In this document: in pieces, positions 1-5,933 of the stretch
Numbering within the stretch: the first letter of the stretch is position 1
Layout: each line of letters starts with the position of its first letter
Assembly (NCBI GenBank): GCA_002367105.1
Contig: DFCS01000028.1
Coordinates: forward strand, 1 to 6,686
Length of the DNA stretch: 6,686 nt
Reading direction: 5' to 3'
From: Hungatella sp. UBA3048
Lineage (GTDB): Bacteria; Bacillota; Clostridia; Lachnospirales; Lachnospiraceae
The notes under the pieces: generated by a model
Told to the model about the DNA's origin: nothing
Databases searched by the model: none
The model's input: only the letters and a program-made list of their open reading frames with translations
Program-made: the position numbers and the translations under genes

Positions 1-1
1 C

Positions 2-766
2 CATTCCTTTGAGCCAACTCCCGCAGATGTGAAGGTCATCCGGGAGGCAGATGTTTTAATATGCAACGGCGGAGCCTTAGAACACTGGCTTTCCCAGGTT
101 CTCAATGCAGTTGATTCCGGTTCCATGACGGTTGTCACGGGAATGGACCAGGTGAATGCGGTGCAGGAAGAACTGGTGGAAGGGATGGAAGAGGAAAAAC
201 ACCAGGAAGATGATGACGGACATGGCGGGGATATAGAATATGATGAGCATATCTGGACCTCTCCTGTGAATGCCATGATACTGGTGGAGTCGATCCGGGA
301 TACCCTTTCTGAAAAAGATCCGGAGAACCGGAGTTATTATGAGGAGAGAGCAAAGTCATACCTTGAAAAGCTTAAAAAACTTGACGATGAGTTCCGCAAG
401 GTGGCAGCAAATAAAAAGCGGGATATGATCGTTGTAGGAGATAAATTTCCGTTCCGTTATCTGGCGGATGAATACGGTCTGTCTTACCGGGCAGCGTTTT
501 CCGGCTGCAGCACGGATACGGAACCAAGCGCCAGAACCATTGCATATCTCATTGACAAAATGCGTTCGGAACAGATTCCGGTGATTTATTACCTGGAGCT
601 TTCCAGCCACCGGGTATCTGAGATCATCGCAGAGGAGACAGGGGCTAAACCCCTTTTGCTTCATTCCTGCCACAATGTTTCAAGAAGAGAGTTTGAAAAC
701 GGTGTCACCTATCTTGACCTTATGGAGCAGAATGTGATTAATTTAAAAAGAGGATTGGATGAATGA
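2..766 (+). CDS. znuA: Metal (Zn/Mn-type) ABC transporter substrate-binding protein, 5'-truncated
   Basis: This is the extracytoplasmic solute-binding component of a cluster 9 (ZnuA/TroA/AdcA family) importer. It would capture Zn2+ or Mn2+ outside the membrane and pass it to the permease encoded downstream. The frame is open from base 2, and the first visible residues, HSFEPTPAD, are the family's conserved first metal-ligand motif. The gene therefore starts before the window, and the GTG at 29 is an internal valine. About 254 residues are visible; the missing N-terminus should hold the signal peptide or lipobox. An acidic His-containing loop (visible residues about 63-77) precedes DEHIW (His83), the second ligand motif. 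The usual third-ligand region reads GDKFPFRYL (about 146-154) with no histidine. A CSTDTE motif follows near 169, and LHSCHN lies near 220-225. The stop overlaps the next start as ATGA. Zn versus Mn specificity cannot be settled, so the symbol denotes the family only. Confidence 0.9.
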   Translation, partial: HSFEPTPADVKVIREADVLICNGGALEHWLSQVLNAVDSGSMTVVTGMDQVNAVQEELVEGMEEEKHQEDDDGHGGDIEYDEHIWTSPVNAMILVESIRDTLSEKDPENRSYYEERAKSYLEKLKKLDDEFRKVAANKKRDMIVVGDKFPFRYLADEYGLSYRAAFSGCSTDTEPSARTIAYLIDKMRSEQIPVIYYLELSSHRVSEIIAEETGAKPLLLHSCHNVSRREFENGVTYLDLMEQNVINLKRGLDE

Positions 767-1467
767 GCCCATTAATACAATGCAGTCATGTGGATTTTGG
801 ATATGAGAACCAGGATGCTGTAGTGGATGTGACAATGGACGTTAATCCGGGGGAGTATGTCTGCATCGTGGGAGAAAACGGCTCCGGAAAAAGTACTCTG
901 ATGAAGGGACTTTTAGGGCTGTTAAAGCCCACAGGCGGCGCCATATCCGTGTCCGATGAATTGAAAAAGAGCGGGATCGGCTATTTGCCTCAACAGACTG
1001 CGGCTCAAAAGGATTTTCCGGCAACGGTCCGTGAGGTGGTCTTATCCGGCTGTTTAAGCCGCAGAGGAAGCTGGCCCTTTTATTCCGGAAAGGAAAAAAA
1101 GCTTGCAGTTAAAAATATGGAGCGGTTAGGAATTATGGGCATTGCCGGTAAATGCTACCGTGAATTATCAGGAGGCCAGCAGCAGAGAACCCTGATTGCA
1201 AGGGCTCTTTGCGCCACGGATAAGCTTCTGATCATGGATGAACCTATTACAGGTCTGGATCCTTCAGCCATTGCGGAATTCTATGAGATCATCCGTAAAT
1301 TGAACCGTGAGGAAGGGGTTGCCATTCTGATGGTATCCCACGATGTCGCCAATGTTGTTAAAGAGGCGGATAAGATCCTTCATTTGAAACGGGAGGTCTT
1401 ATTCTACGGAGCGACAAAGGAGTATTTAAAAAGCAATGCCGGATATATTTATACAGGAGGTGCGTGA
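763..1467 (+). CDS. znuC: Metal ABC transporter ATP-binding protein
   Basis: This is the cytoplasmic ATPase that powers the metal importer together with the adjacent binding protein and permease. All nucleotide-binding motifs are intact over 234 residues: Walker A GENGSGKST (37-45), Q-loop LPQQ (75-78), ABC signature LSGGQQQR (135-142), Walker B LLIMDEP (155-161) and the switch histidine in VSHD (191-194). The length is normal for the ZnuC/MntB/AdcC family. Its ATG lies inside the previous gene's end in an ATGA overlap, which implies translational coupling. Its own end overlaps a potential GTG start of the permease. The subfamily is inferred mainly from the flanking binding protein and from the ZnuB-type permease. 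Confidence 0.94.
   Translation: MSPLIQCSHVDFGYENQDAVVDVTMDVNPGEYVCIVGENGSGKSTLMKGLLGLLKPTGGAISVSDELKKSGIGYLPQQTAAQKDFPATVREVVLSGCLSRRGSWPFYSGKEKKLAVKNMERLGIMGIAGKCYRELSGGQQQRTLIARALCATDKLLIMDEPITGLDPSAIAEFYEIIRKLNREEGVAILMVSHDVANVVKEADKILHLKREVLFYGATKEYLKSNAGYIYTGGA
1455..1461 (+). promoter_or_regulatory. Ribosome binding site deciding the permease start
   Basis: AGGAGGT lies inside the last codons of the ATPase gene. It is 8 bases before ATG 1470 but only 2 bases before GTG 1464, so ATG 1470 is the better start. The GTG gives a GTGA overlap with the upstream stop but is too close to this site. Confidence 0.7.
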
Positions 1468-1469
1468 AG

Positions 1470-2333
1470 ATGGGAATGATGAGTGAAATGCTGTCCTATC
1501 CGTTTCTGGTACGGGCCTTGGCAGGAGGAATCCTGGTTTCTTTATGTGCTTCTCTTTTAGGCGTCAGCCTGGTGTTAAAACGGTATTCCATGATTGGTGA
1601 CGGACTGTCTCATGTCTCTTTTGGAGCCTTGTCCTTTGCAGTGGCTTTTGGCTGGTCTCCGTTAAAGATATCTGTTCCGGTGGTGGTGATTGCTGCTTTT
1701 TTCCTGCTGCGCATCAGGTCGAACGGAAAGATGAAAAGTGACGCAGCCATTGCCATGATATCCGCCGTTGCACTGGCGGCGGGCATTATCGTCACCTCTA
1801 TGACGACCGGAATGACTACGGATGTAAGCAGCTATATGTTTGGAAGCATACTGGCTATGAGCAAGGAGGATGTCCGTTTAAGCGTGATCCTGTCCTTTTT
1901 TGTGCTGGGGCTGTTTCTGATTTGCTATAACAAAATTTTTGCGGTGACCTTTGACGAAAGCTTTGCAAGGGCAACGGGAGTGAATGTATCCTGGTACAAC
2001 GTTTTGATCGCGGTACTGACCGCCGTCACCATCGTTCTGGGTATGAGGATGATGGGAGCCATGCTGATCTCCAGCCTCATCATTTTCCCTTCCCTTACCT
2101 CAATGCGTGTGTTTAAAAGCTTCCGTGGAGTGGTGATATCTTCCGGAATTTTATCAGTCGTTTGTTTTGTGATCGGTATGATGGCATCATACCGTTATTC
2201 TACCCCGGCGGGAGCCAGCGTGGTGATGGTGAATCTGGCGGCATTTTTGGTTTTCTCAGCTGCAGACTATGGAGTGAGAATGAGCCGGGCCGATAAAAAA
2301 GCGGGACAAGGTACCGCAGGAAAAGAGGAATGA
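1470..2333 (+). CDS. znuB: Metal ABC transporter permease
   Basis: This is the integral membrane channel of the metal importer, ABC-3 family (ZnuB/MntC/AdcB). It has 287 residues from ATG 1470; a GTG at 1464 would add two. The protein is strongly hydrophobic, with roughly eight to nine predicted membrane segments. The family-typical GDGLSHVSFGA motif sits after the first segment (about 43-53). An LGMRMMGAMLISSLIIFPS segment lies near 190-208, and a TPAGASVVMVNLAAF segment comes before the charged C-terminal tail. The tail (RADKKAGQGTAGKEE) is polar and probably cytoplasmic. It overlaps or abuts the ATPase gene upstream and is followed after only 7 bases by the K+ transporter gene, so the same transcript is likely to continue. 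The metal substrate is inferred, not visible. Confidence 0.93.
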   Translation: MGMMSEMLSYPFLVRALAGGILVSLCASLLGVSLVLKRYSMIGDGLSHVSFGALSFAVAFGWSPLKISVPVVVIAAFFLLRIRSNGKMKSDAAIAMISAVALAAGIIVTSMTTGMTTDVSSYMFGSILAMSKEDVRLSVILSFFVLGLFLICYNKIFAVTFDESFARATGVNVSWYNVLIAVLTAVTIVLGMRMMGAMLISSLIIFPSLTSMRVFKSFRGVVISSGILSVVCFVIGMMASYRYSTPAGASVVMVNLAAFLVFSAADYGVRMSRADKKAGQGTAGKEE

Positions 2334-2340
2334 CAGTGAG

Positions 2341-3702
2341 ATGAACGTGGAAGAAAAAAGATTAAAGCGTGCCAGGCGGCACGTGAGTCAGACACAGTTT
2401 ATTGCTTACGGATTTTTTTGCCTGATCTTAACAGGAGCCCTGCTTTTGATGCTGCCGGTTTCCAGCAGGGATGGACAGTCTGAAGATTTTTTAAGCTGTC
2501 TGTTTACTGCGACCAGCGCTTCCTGTGTGACGGGGCTGATCGTCAGGGACACCTGGACCCAGTGGTCTTTGTTTGGACAGATGGTGATAATTACATTGAT
2601 ACAGATCGGGGGCCTTGGTTTTGTTACGGTGGGTGTGTTTATCTCCATCGTACTCAGGCGGAAGATAGGCTTAAAAGAGAGAGGGCTTTTGCAGGAAAGC
2701 GTTAATACGTTGCAGATCGGCGGAGTTGTAAGGCTGGCGAAAGGGATTATAAAAGGAACCTTTCTCATTGAAGGAACAGGAGCCATTCTTCTGGCCCTCC
2801 GTTTTGTTCCTGAATACGGGTTCTGGAGGGGAACGTTTTATGGCATTTTCCATTCCATATCAGCCTTCTGTAATGCAGGATTTGATTTAATGGGAAATCA
2901 AAAGCCTTTTAATTCCTTAGTTTCCTATTACGATGACTGGCTGGTGAATGTGGTCATTATGTCTTTGATTATCATAGGCGGCATCGGTTTTATCGTATGG
3001 GAAGATATCTATAAGAATAAGCTTCATTTTAAAAAATATATGCTGCATACCAAAATGGTTTTGGTGAGTACCACAGTTCTGGTTTTTGGAGGAGGATTCC
3101 TTTTCTATCTGCTGGAACAGAACAATCTTTTGGTGGGGATGAATACAAGCGGACAGATTTTAACTTCCATGTTCAGTTCCGTAACTGCCAGAACAGCCGG
3201 TTTTAATACCACTGATACGGCATCATTGACCGACGGAAGCAAGCTCCTTACCATAATCCTCATGTTTATCGGAGGAAGCCCCGGATCAACAGCGGGAGGT
3301 ATTAAGACGACTACAATCTTTGTCCTTCTTATGTGTGTACATTCTAATATTAAGCAGTCCTACGGGGTCAATATTTTTGGAAGGCGTCTGGAAGAGAGTG
3401 TCATAAAGCGCGCAGGCGCTATTTTGACCATCAACCTGTTTTTAGCTCTTTCTGCTTCCCTGGCGATTATGGCAATTCAGCCTTTGGGATTTTCGGACAT
3501 ACTGTTTGAAACGGCATCAGCTATCGGAACGGTAGGTATGACCACAGGTATCACAAGGGATCTTTATTCTGTATCAAGGGTGATCATTATTATCCTTATG
3601 TACAGCGGAAGAATCGGAAGCTTGTCCTTTGCCCTGGCATTTGCTCAAAGTCATCGCAAGGCTCATGTGGAACAAGTAGCAGAAACCATCAATGTGGGTT
3701 AA
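2341..3702 (+). CDS. ktrB: K+ uptake transporter, membrane subunit (KtrB/TrkH family)
   Basis: This is the K+-translocating subunit of a KtrAB system. In this family a monomer has four M1-P-M2 repeats forming the pore, works as a dimer on a KtrA ring, and is often Na+-coupled. The four pore-loop filters are visible: TATSASCVTGL (filter Gly65), SISAFCNAGFD (Gly180), SSVTARTAGFN (Gly287) and ETASAIGTVGMTTG (Gly399). All four glycines are kept, which fits K+ selectivity. GGSPGSTAGGIKT (311-323) matches the intramembrane gating loop after the third repeat. At 453 residues the length is normal for KtrB. The basic N-terminus (KRLKRARRH) is cytoplasmic, and the SQTQFIAYGF segment is typical. The ATG is 7 bases after the permease stop, with AGAGG at 2324-2328 as a distant ribosome binding site, so translation may depend on coupling. 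ktrA follows after 18 bases. Confidence 0.94.
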   Translation: MNVEEKRLKRARRHVSQTQFIAYGFFCLILTGALLLMLPVSSRDGQSEDFLSCLFTATSASCVTGLIVRDTWTQWSLFGQMVIITLIQIGGLGFVTVGVFISIVLRRKIGLKERGLLQESVNTLQIGGVVRLAKGIIKGTFLIEGTGAILLALRFVPEYGFWRGTFYGIFHSISAFCNAGFDLMGNQKPFNSLVSYYDDWLVNVVIMSLIIIGGIGFIVWEDIYKNKLHFKKYMLHTKMVLVSTTVLVFGGGFLFYLLEQNNLLVGMNTSGQILTSMFSSVTARTAGFNTTDTASLTDGSKLLTIILMFIGGSPGSTAGGIKTTTIFVLLMCVHSNIKQSYGVNIFGRRLEESVIKRAGAILTINLFLALSASLAIMAIQPLGFSDILFETASAIGTVGMTTGITRDLYSVSRVIIIILMYSGRIGSLSFALAFAQSHRKAHVEQVAETINVG

Positions 3703-3720
3703 AGGAAAGGGAGTAAAATC

Positions 3721-4374
3721 ATGAAATCAGTATTAATTATAGGACTTGGCCGGTTTGGTCATCATCTGTGTATAAATATGGCGAGGCTCGGAAATGATGT
3801 TATGATCGTGGATCAGAAGGAAGAGTGCCTGGAAGACTTACTTCCGTATGTAACCAGTGCTAAGATTGGTGACTGCACCAATGAAACGGTTTTAAAAAGC
3901 CTGGGAATCGCCAACTTCGATCTGTGTTTTGTGTGTATCGGAACGAATTTCCAGAGCAGTCTGGAGATCACCAGTCTGGTCAAGGAGCTGGGAGGCAGAA
4001 GAGTGATCAGTAAGGCAAACCGTGATATCCATGCCAAATTTCTGCTGAGAAACGGAGCGGATGAAGTTATTTATCCGGACCGGGACATTGCAGAAAAACT
4101 GGCTGTCCGTTACAGCACGGATCATGTATTTGACTACATTGAGCTGACCCCGGAATACTCGATCTACGAGATTCCTCCTCTTCCGGAATGGGTGCGTAAA
4201 TCCATAAGGGAAGCGGATATCAGAAACCGGTATCACATCAGTGTCCTGGGTATTAAGCGGGAGGGAAGGGCCCAGCTCATGCCGCCGGCGGACTATGTGA
4301 TCCAGGCTCAGGAGCATTTGATGGTGATTGGCAAAAGAGAGCATATTGAGCATATATTAAAGGAACTAAAGTAG
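3721..4374 (+). CDS. ktrA: K+ uptake regulatory/gating subunit (KtrA, RCK domain)
   Basis: This is the cytoplasmic nucleotide-binding regulator that forms an octameric ring on KtrB and opens it when ATP is bound. Its 217 residues carry an N-terminal RCK/TrkA-N Rossmann fold. The dinucleotide motif is GLGRFG (8-13), the acidic residue ending strand 2 is Asp31, GDC lies at 50-52 and IGTNFQSSLE at 73-82. KANRDIHAKFLLRNGADEVIYPDRDIA (99-125) is the conserved dimer-interface region. A TrkA-C domain (about 135-217) follows and could bind a cyclic dinucleotide, as known for some KtrA proteins. The start is supported by AAGGGAG at 3707-3713, 7 bases upstream. The site where Bacillus KtrA has the cation-binding Glu (PEKDM) reads PDRDI here (Asp120). 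Pairing with ktrB makes the assignment secure. Confidence 0.93.
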   Translation: MKSVLIIGLGRFGHHLCINMARLGNDVMIVDQKEECLEDLLPYVTSAKIGDCTNETVLKSLGIANFDLCFVCIGTNFQSSLEITSLVKELGGRRVISKANRDIHAKFLLRNGADEVIYPDRDIAEKLAVRYSTDHVFDYIELTPEYSIYEIPPLPEWVRKSIREADIRNRYHISVLGIKREGRAQLMPPADYVIQAQEHLMVIGKREHIEHILKELK

Positions 4375-4395
4375 AGAAGCAATAGGAGGTCTGTT

Positions 4396-4596
4396 ATGCC
4401 TGCATGGTTAGCTTCTAATGGTTCGACGGTTTTAGTAGCCCTTGTCCTATTGGTGCTGGTTTGTATTTCAGTCAGACAATTCATAAAAAATAAGGGAAAA
4501 GGCGGCTGCGGACATTGCAGCGGCGGCTGCAGCCATTGCAGCGGAGGCTGCGGTCATTGCGCCTTTGGAAATGCAGATGATGAACAGAAGGAATGA
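4396..4596 (+). CDS. FeoB-associated-type Cys-rich membrane peptide with three CxHC modules
   Basis: This is a 66-residue single-pass membrane peptide. After a short N-terminus (MPAWLASNG) comes one hydrophobic segment (about 11-27), then a basic stretch (RQFIKNKGKG). Three exact-length seven-residue modules follow: GGCGHCS, GGCSHCS, GGCGHCA (36-56), giving six Cys and three His, and then an acidic tail (DDEQKE). The layout matches the FeoB-associated Cys-rich membrane protein family (PF12669 by recall), whose role is unproven and often linked to iron or other metal transport. No feoB is visible here. AGGAGG at 4384-4389, 6 bases before the ATG, makes translation convincing. It lies 21 bases after ktrA and just before the terminator, so it should be the last gene of the run. 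Metal binding by the CxHC modules, probably on the cytoplasmic side given the basic flank, is inference. Confidence 0.82.
   Translation: MPAWLASNGSTVLVALVLLVLVCISVRQFIKNKGKGGCGHCSGGCSHCSGGCGHCAFGNADDEQKE
4501..4563 (+). repeat. Three tandem 21-base coding repeats (CxHC modules)
   Basis: Three head-to-tail 21-base units (4501-4521, 4522-4542, 4543-4563) encode GGC-x-HC-x in the small membrane peptide. The copies differ at a few bases, such as GGC/GGA glycine codons and GGA/AGC/GGT at the variable position. This fits an old internal duplication kept in frame rather than a recent slippage product. Confidence 0.85.
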
Positions 4597-4611
4597 GAAA
4601 AAGTAAAAAGC

Positions 4612-4650
4612 GGAAGGAGGATGCCTGATTTTTTGCGGCATCCTCCTTCC
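4612..4650 (+). terminator. Bidirectional Rho-independent terminator between convergent genes
   Basis: A perfect 14-base-pair stem joins GGAAGGAGGATGCC (4612-4625) and GGCATCCTCCTTCC (4637-4650) around an 11-base loop. On the + strand it is followed by a T-rich tail (TGTCTTTTCTCTATTTT), and on the - strand by GCTTTTTACTTTTTC. It can therefore end both the + strand run (stop at 4596) and the - strand IIC gene (stop at 4661). Confidence 0.9.
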
Positions 4651-4660
4651 TGTCTTTTCT

Positions 4661-5686
4661 CTATTTTAAATCAAGTGTTAAGTCCCCGAATTTAATCCAG
4701 CCGATTTTTCTAAGTATTTCACCAAACAAGAGAGTGAGAACGGCAGGCAGGAGGAAGCAGACCATGAGGATTCCAAGCCACATAAAGGTTCCGCCCTTCA
4801 TTGCTGTGTAGACACCGATGGGACCTACCAGCCCGCAGGTGCCCATGCCGGAGCCTGCCGGAATGTTTTTTAGCTGGAATACCATGGTGGCAATGGGGCC
4901 GGTTATCATAGAAGTAAGGGTGGGGGCGATCCAGACCTTTGGATTCTTCACAATATTTCCCATTTGCAGCATGCTGGTGCCAAGGCCCTGAGCCATAAGG
5001 CCGCCTACCCCGTTTTCCCGGAAGGAAAGGACAGCAAAGCCGATCATCTGTGCACAGCAGCCGGCTGTGGCAGCTCCCCCTGCCAGTCCGTCAAGAGATA
5101 AGGCGATACAGATGGCAGCGCTGCTGATGGGCAGGGTGAGGGCGATGCCGATCAGAGCGGATACCAGGATTCCCATAAAAAATGGCTGTAATTCAGTAGA
5201 TGTTTTCACAAGAATGCCAAACCAGTTCATAAAGCCAGCTACGCCCGGCCCCACAGACTGTGCAATGAGAACTCCGGAGATAATGGTCACTCCGGGGGTG
5301 ACCAGAATGTCCAGCCTCGTTTCCTTTGAAACGATCTTTCCAAGTTCTGTGGCAACCACCGTTGCAGCGAGAGCACCCACAGGCCCGCCAAGAGCATTGC
5401 CGGCAATTCCAACGGTTGCTGCGGAAAAAAGGACTAAAGCAGGGGCGTGGAGGGCATAGGCGATGGCAACCCCAAGGGCCGCGCCGGTAGCACTTTTCGC
5501 GTAATCCGCGATCACGTTGAAAATAGTGAGATTGAATTGCTGGCCCAGAGTACCGAATATGGTTCCGATCAAAAGAGACGCAAAAAGGCCAAATGCCATA
5601 GCACCCAATGCATCAATGAGATAGGTCTGGACAGTAATTGTGACGTTTTTCCTTTTCAGGAACTCTTTTACGCCGCATTTTTCCAT
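4661..5686 (-). CDS. PTS_EIIC_2 / PfoR-like polytopic membrane protein
   Basis: This 341-residue membrane protein resembles the family annotated as PTS sugar transporter subunit IIC (PF13303 by recall), which includes the Clostridium perfringens perfringolysin regulator PfoR. It has about eight to ten hydrophobic segments and glycine-rich loops. Notable stretches are ALHAPALVLFSAATVGIAGNALGGPVGALAA (79-108), DILVTPGVTIISGVLIAQSVGPGVAGFMNWFG (126-157), LPISSAAICIALSLDGLAGGAATAGCCAQMIGFA (185-218) and NIPAGSGMGTCGLVGPIGVY (274-293). No EIIA or EIIB domain or phosphorylation-site partner is nearby, so a PTS role and sugar substrate are unproven. The start MEKCGVKEFL is chosen because AGGAGA lies 8 bases upstream and a basic N-terminus precedes the first hydrophobic segment. 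The frame stays open to 6415, but that extension has no membrane-protein or domain character and runs antisense through the GTPase gene. Confidence 0.85.
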   Translation of the reverse strand: MEKCGVKEFLKRKNVTITVQTYLIDALGAMAFGLFASLLIGTIFGTLGQQFNLTIFNVIADYAKSATGAALGVAIAYALHAPALVLFSAATVGIAGNALGGPVGALAATVVATELGKIVSKETRLDILVTPGVTIISGVLIAQSVGPGVAGFMNWFGILVKTSTELQPFFMGILVSALIGIALTLPISSAAICIALSLDGLAGGAATAGCCAQMIGFAVLSFRENGVGGLMAQGLGTSMLQMGNIVKNPKVWIAPTLTSMITGPIATMVFQLKNIPAGSGMGTCGLVGPIGVYTAMKGGTFMWLGILMVCFLLPAVLTLLFGEILRKIGWIKFGDLTLDLK

Positions 5687-5694
5687 ATAATAAA

Positions 5695-5700
5695 TCTCCT
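5695..5700 (-). promoter_or_regulatory. Ribosome binding site deciding the PfoR-like start
   Basis: On the - strand AAAGGAGA ends 8 bases before ATG 5686. It fixes the start of the 341-residue protein and argues against the long upstream extension of the open frame. Confidence 0.75.
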
Positions 5701-5721
5701 TTAAATAGTTTGGTGCACACA

Positions 5722-5737
5722 TTTGACCATTGTCAAA
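5722..5737. promoter_or_regulatory. Inverted repeat TTTGAC-N4-GTCAAA, candidate operator
   Basis: A perfect 6+6 inverted repeat sits in the predicted 5' untranslated region of the PfoR-like gene, just downstream of its expected transcription start. On the - strand TGACAA also occurs one 12-base step upstream (5747-5742), as a direct repeat of a half of this site. The spacing of about one helical turn suits a repressor site. No regulator is identified. Confidence 0.4.
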
Positions 5738-5750
5738 GCAGTTGTCATGT

Positions 5751-5778
5751 ATTCTATCATAAAATAATCGATTTGCAA
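5751..5778 (-). promoter_or_regulatory. Candidate sigma-A promoter of the PfoR-like gene
   Basis: On the - strand TTGCAA (5778-5773, 4/6 to the -35 consensus) and TAGAAT (5756-5751, 5/6 to TATAAT) are separated by 16 bases. This places the transcription start near 5744 and leaves a leader of about 58 bases. Confidence 0.55.
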
Positions 5779-5802
5779 GGTTTTTTGAAGAATTTCCTCG
5801 AA

Positions 5803-5822
5803 ACTGATAATTTTTTAACAGT
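5803..5822. repeat. Imperfect inverted repeat between the divergent promoters
   Basis: ACTGATAA (5803-5810) and TTAACAGT (5815-5822) pair with one mismatch around TTTT. It lies between the two candidate -35 elements, where a shared regulator could act. The sequence is AT-rich and short, so chance is possible. Confidence 0.3.
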
Positions 5823-5851
5823 ATCTGCAGGAAAAACCCATGGCCCTCTGC

Positions 5852-5880
5852 TTGACTTTGCCAAAGGTTTGTGACACAAT
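5852..5880 (+). promoter_or_regulatory. Candidate sigma-A promoter of the G3E GTPase gene
   Basis: TTGACT (5852-5857, 5/6 to consensus) and CACAAT (5875-5880, 4/6) are separated by 17 bases, with an extended -10 TG at 5872-5873. The start would be near 5887, giving a leader of about 47 bases. A small palindrome, CTTTG-C-CAAAG (5856-5866), lies in the spacer and could be an operator. No clear Zur box was recognised. Confidence 0.5.
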
Positions 5881-5933
5881 AAATAAATGTAATTTCATGC
5901 ATAACCCTGAAAAGAAAAGAGGTACATTTAGAT

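Noticed and set aside
29..31. GTG at 29 as the real start of the substrate-binding protein.
   Set aside because: The conserved HSFEPTPAD ligand motif lies upstream in the same frame, no ribosome binding site is present, and the protein would lack its first ligand and signal sequence.
2406..2853. Minus-strand open frames inside ktrB.
   Set aside because: They are antisense to conserved pore-loop coding sequence and have no start signals.
4501..4563. Possible CRISPR or satellite repeat.
   Set aside because: The 21-base units are contiguous, in frame, encode CxHC modules and have no spacers.
5067..5704. Two + strand open frames opposite the PfoR-like gene.
   Set aside because: Both are shadows of a well-supported membrane protein gene. 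Their translations are low in hydrophobic pattern and carry no motifs.
5881..5930. Zur box or riboswitch in the GTPase leader.
   Set aside because: No convincing palindrome like the Bacillus Zur site was seen, and the leader of about 47 bases is too short for a known riboswitch fold.
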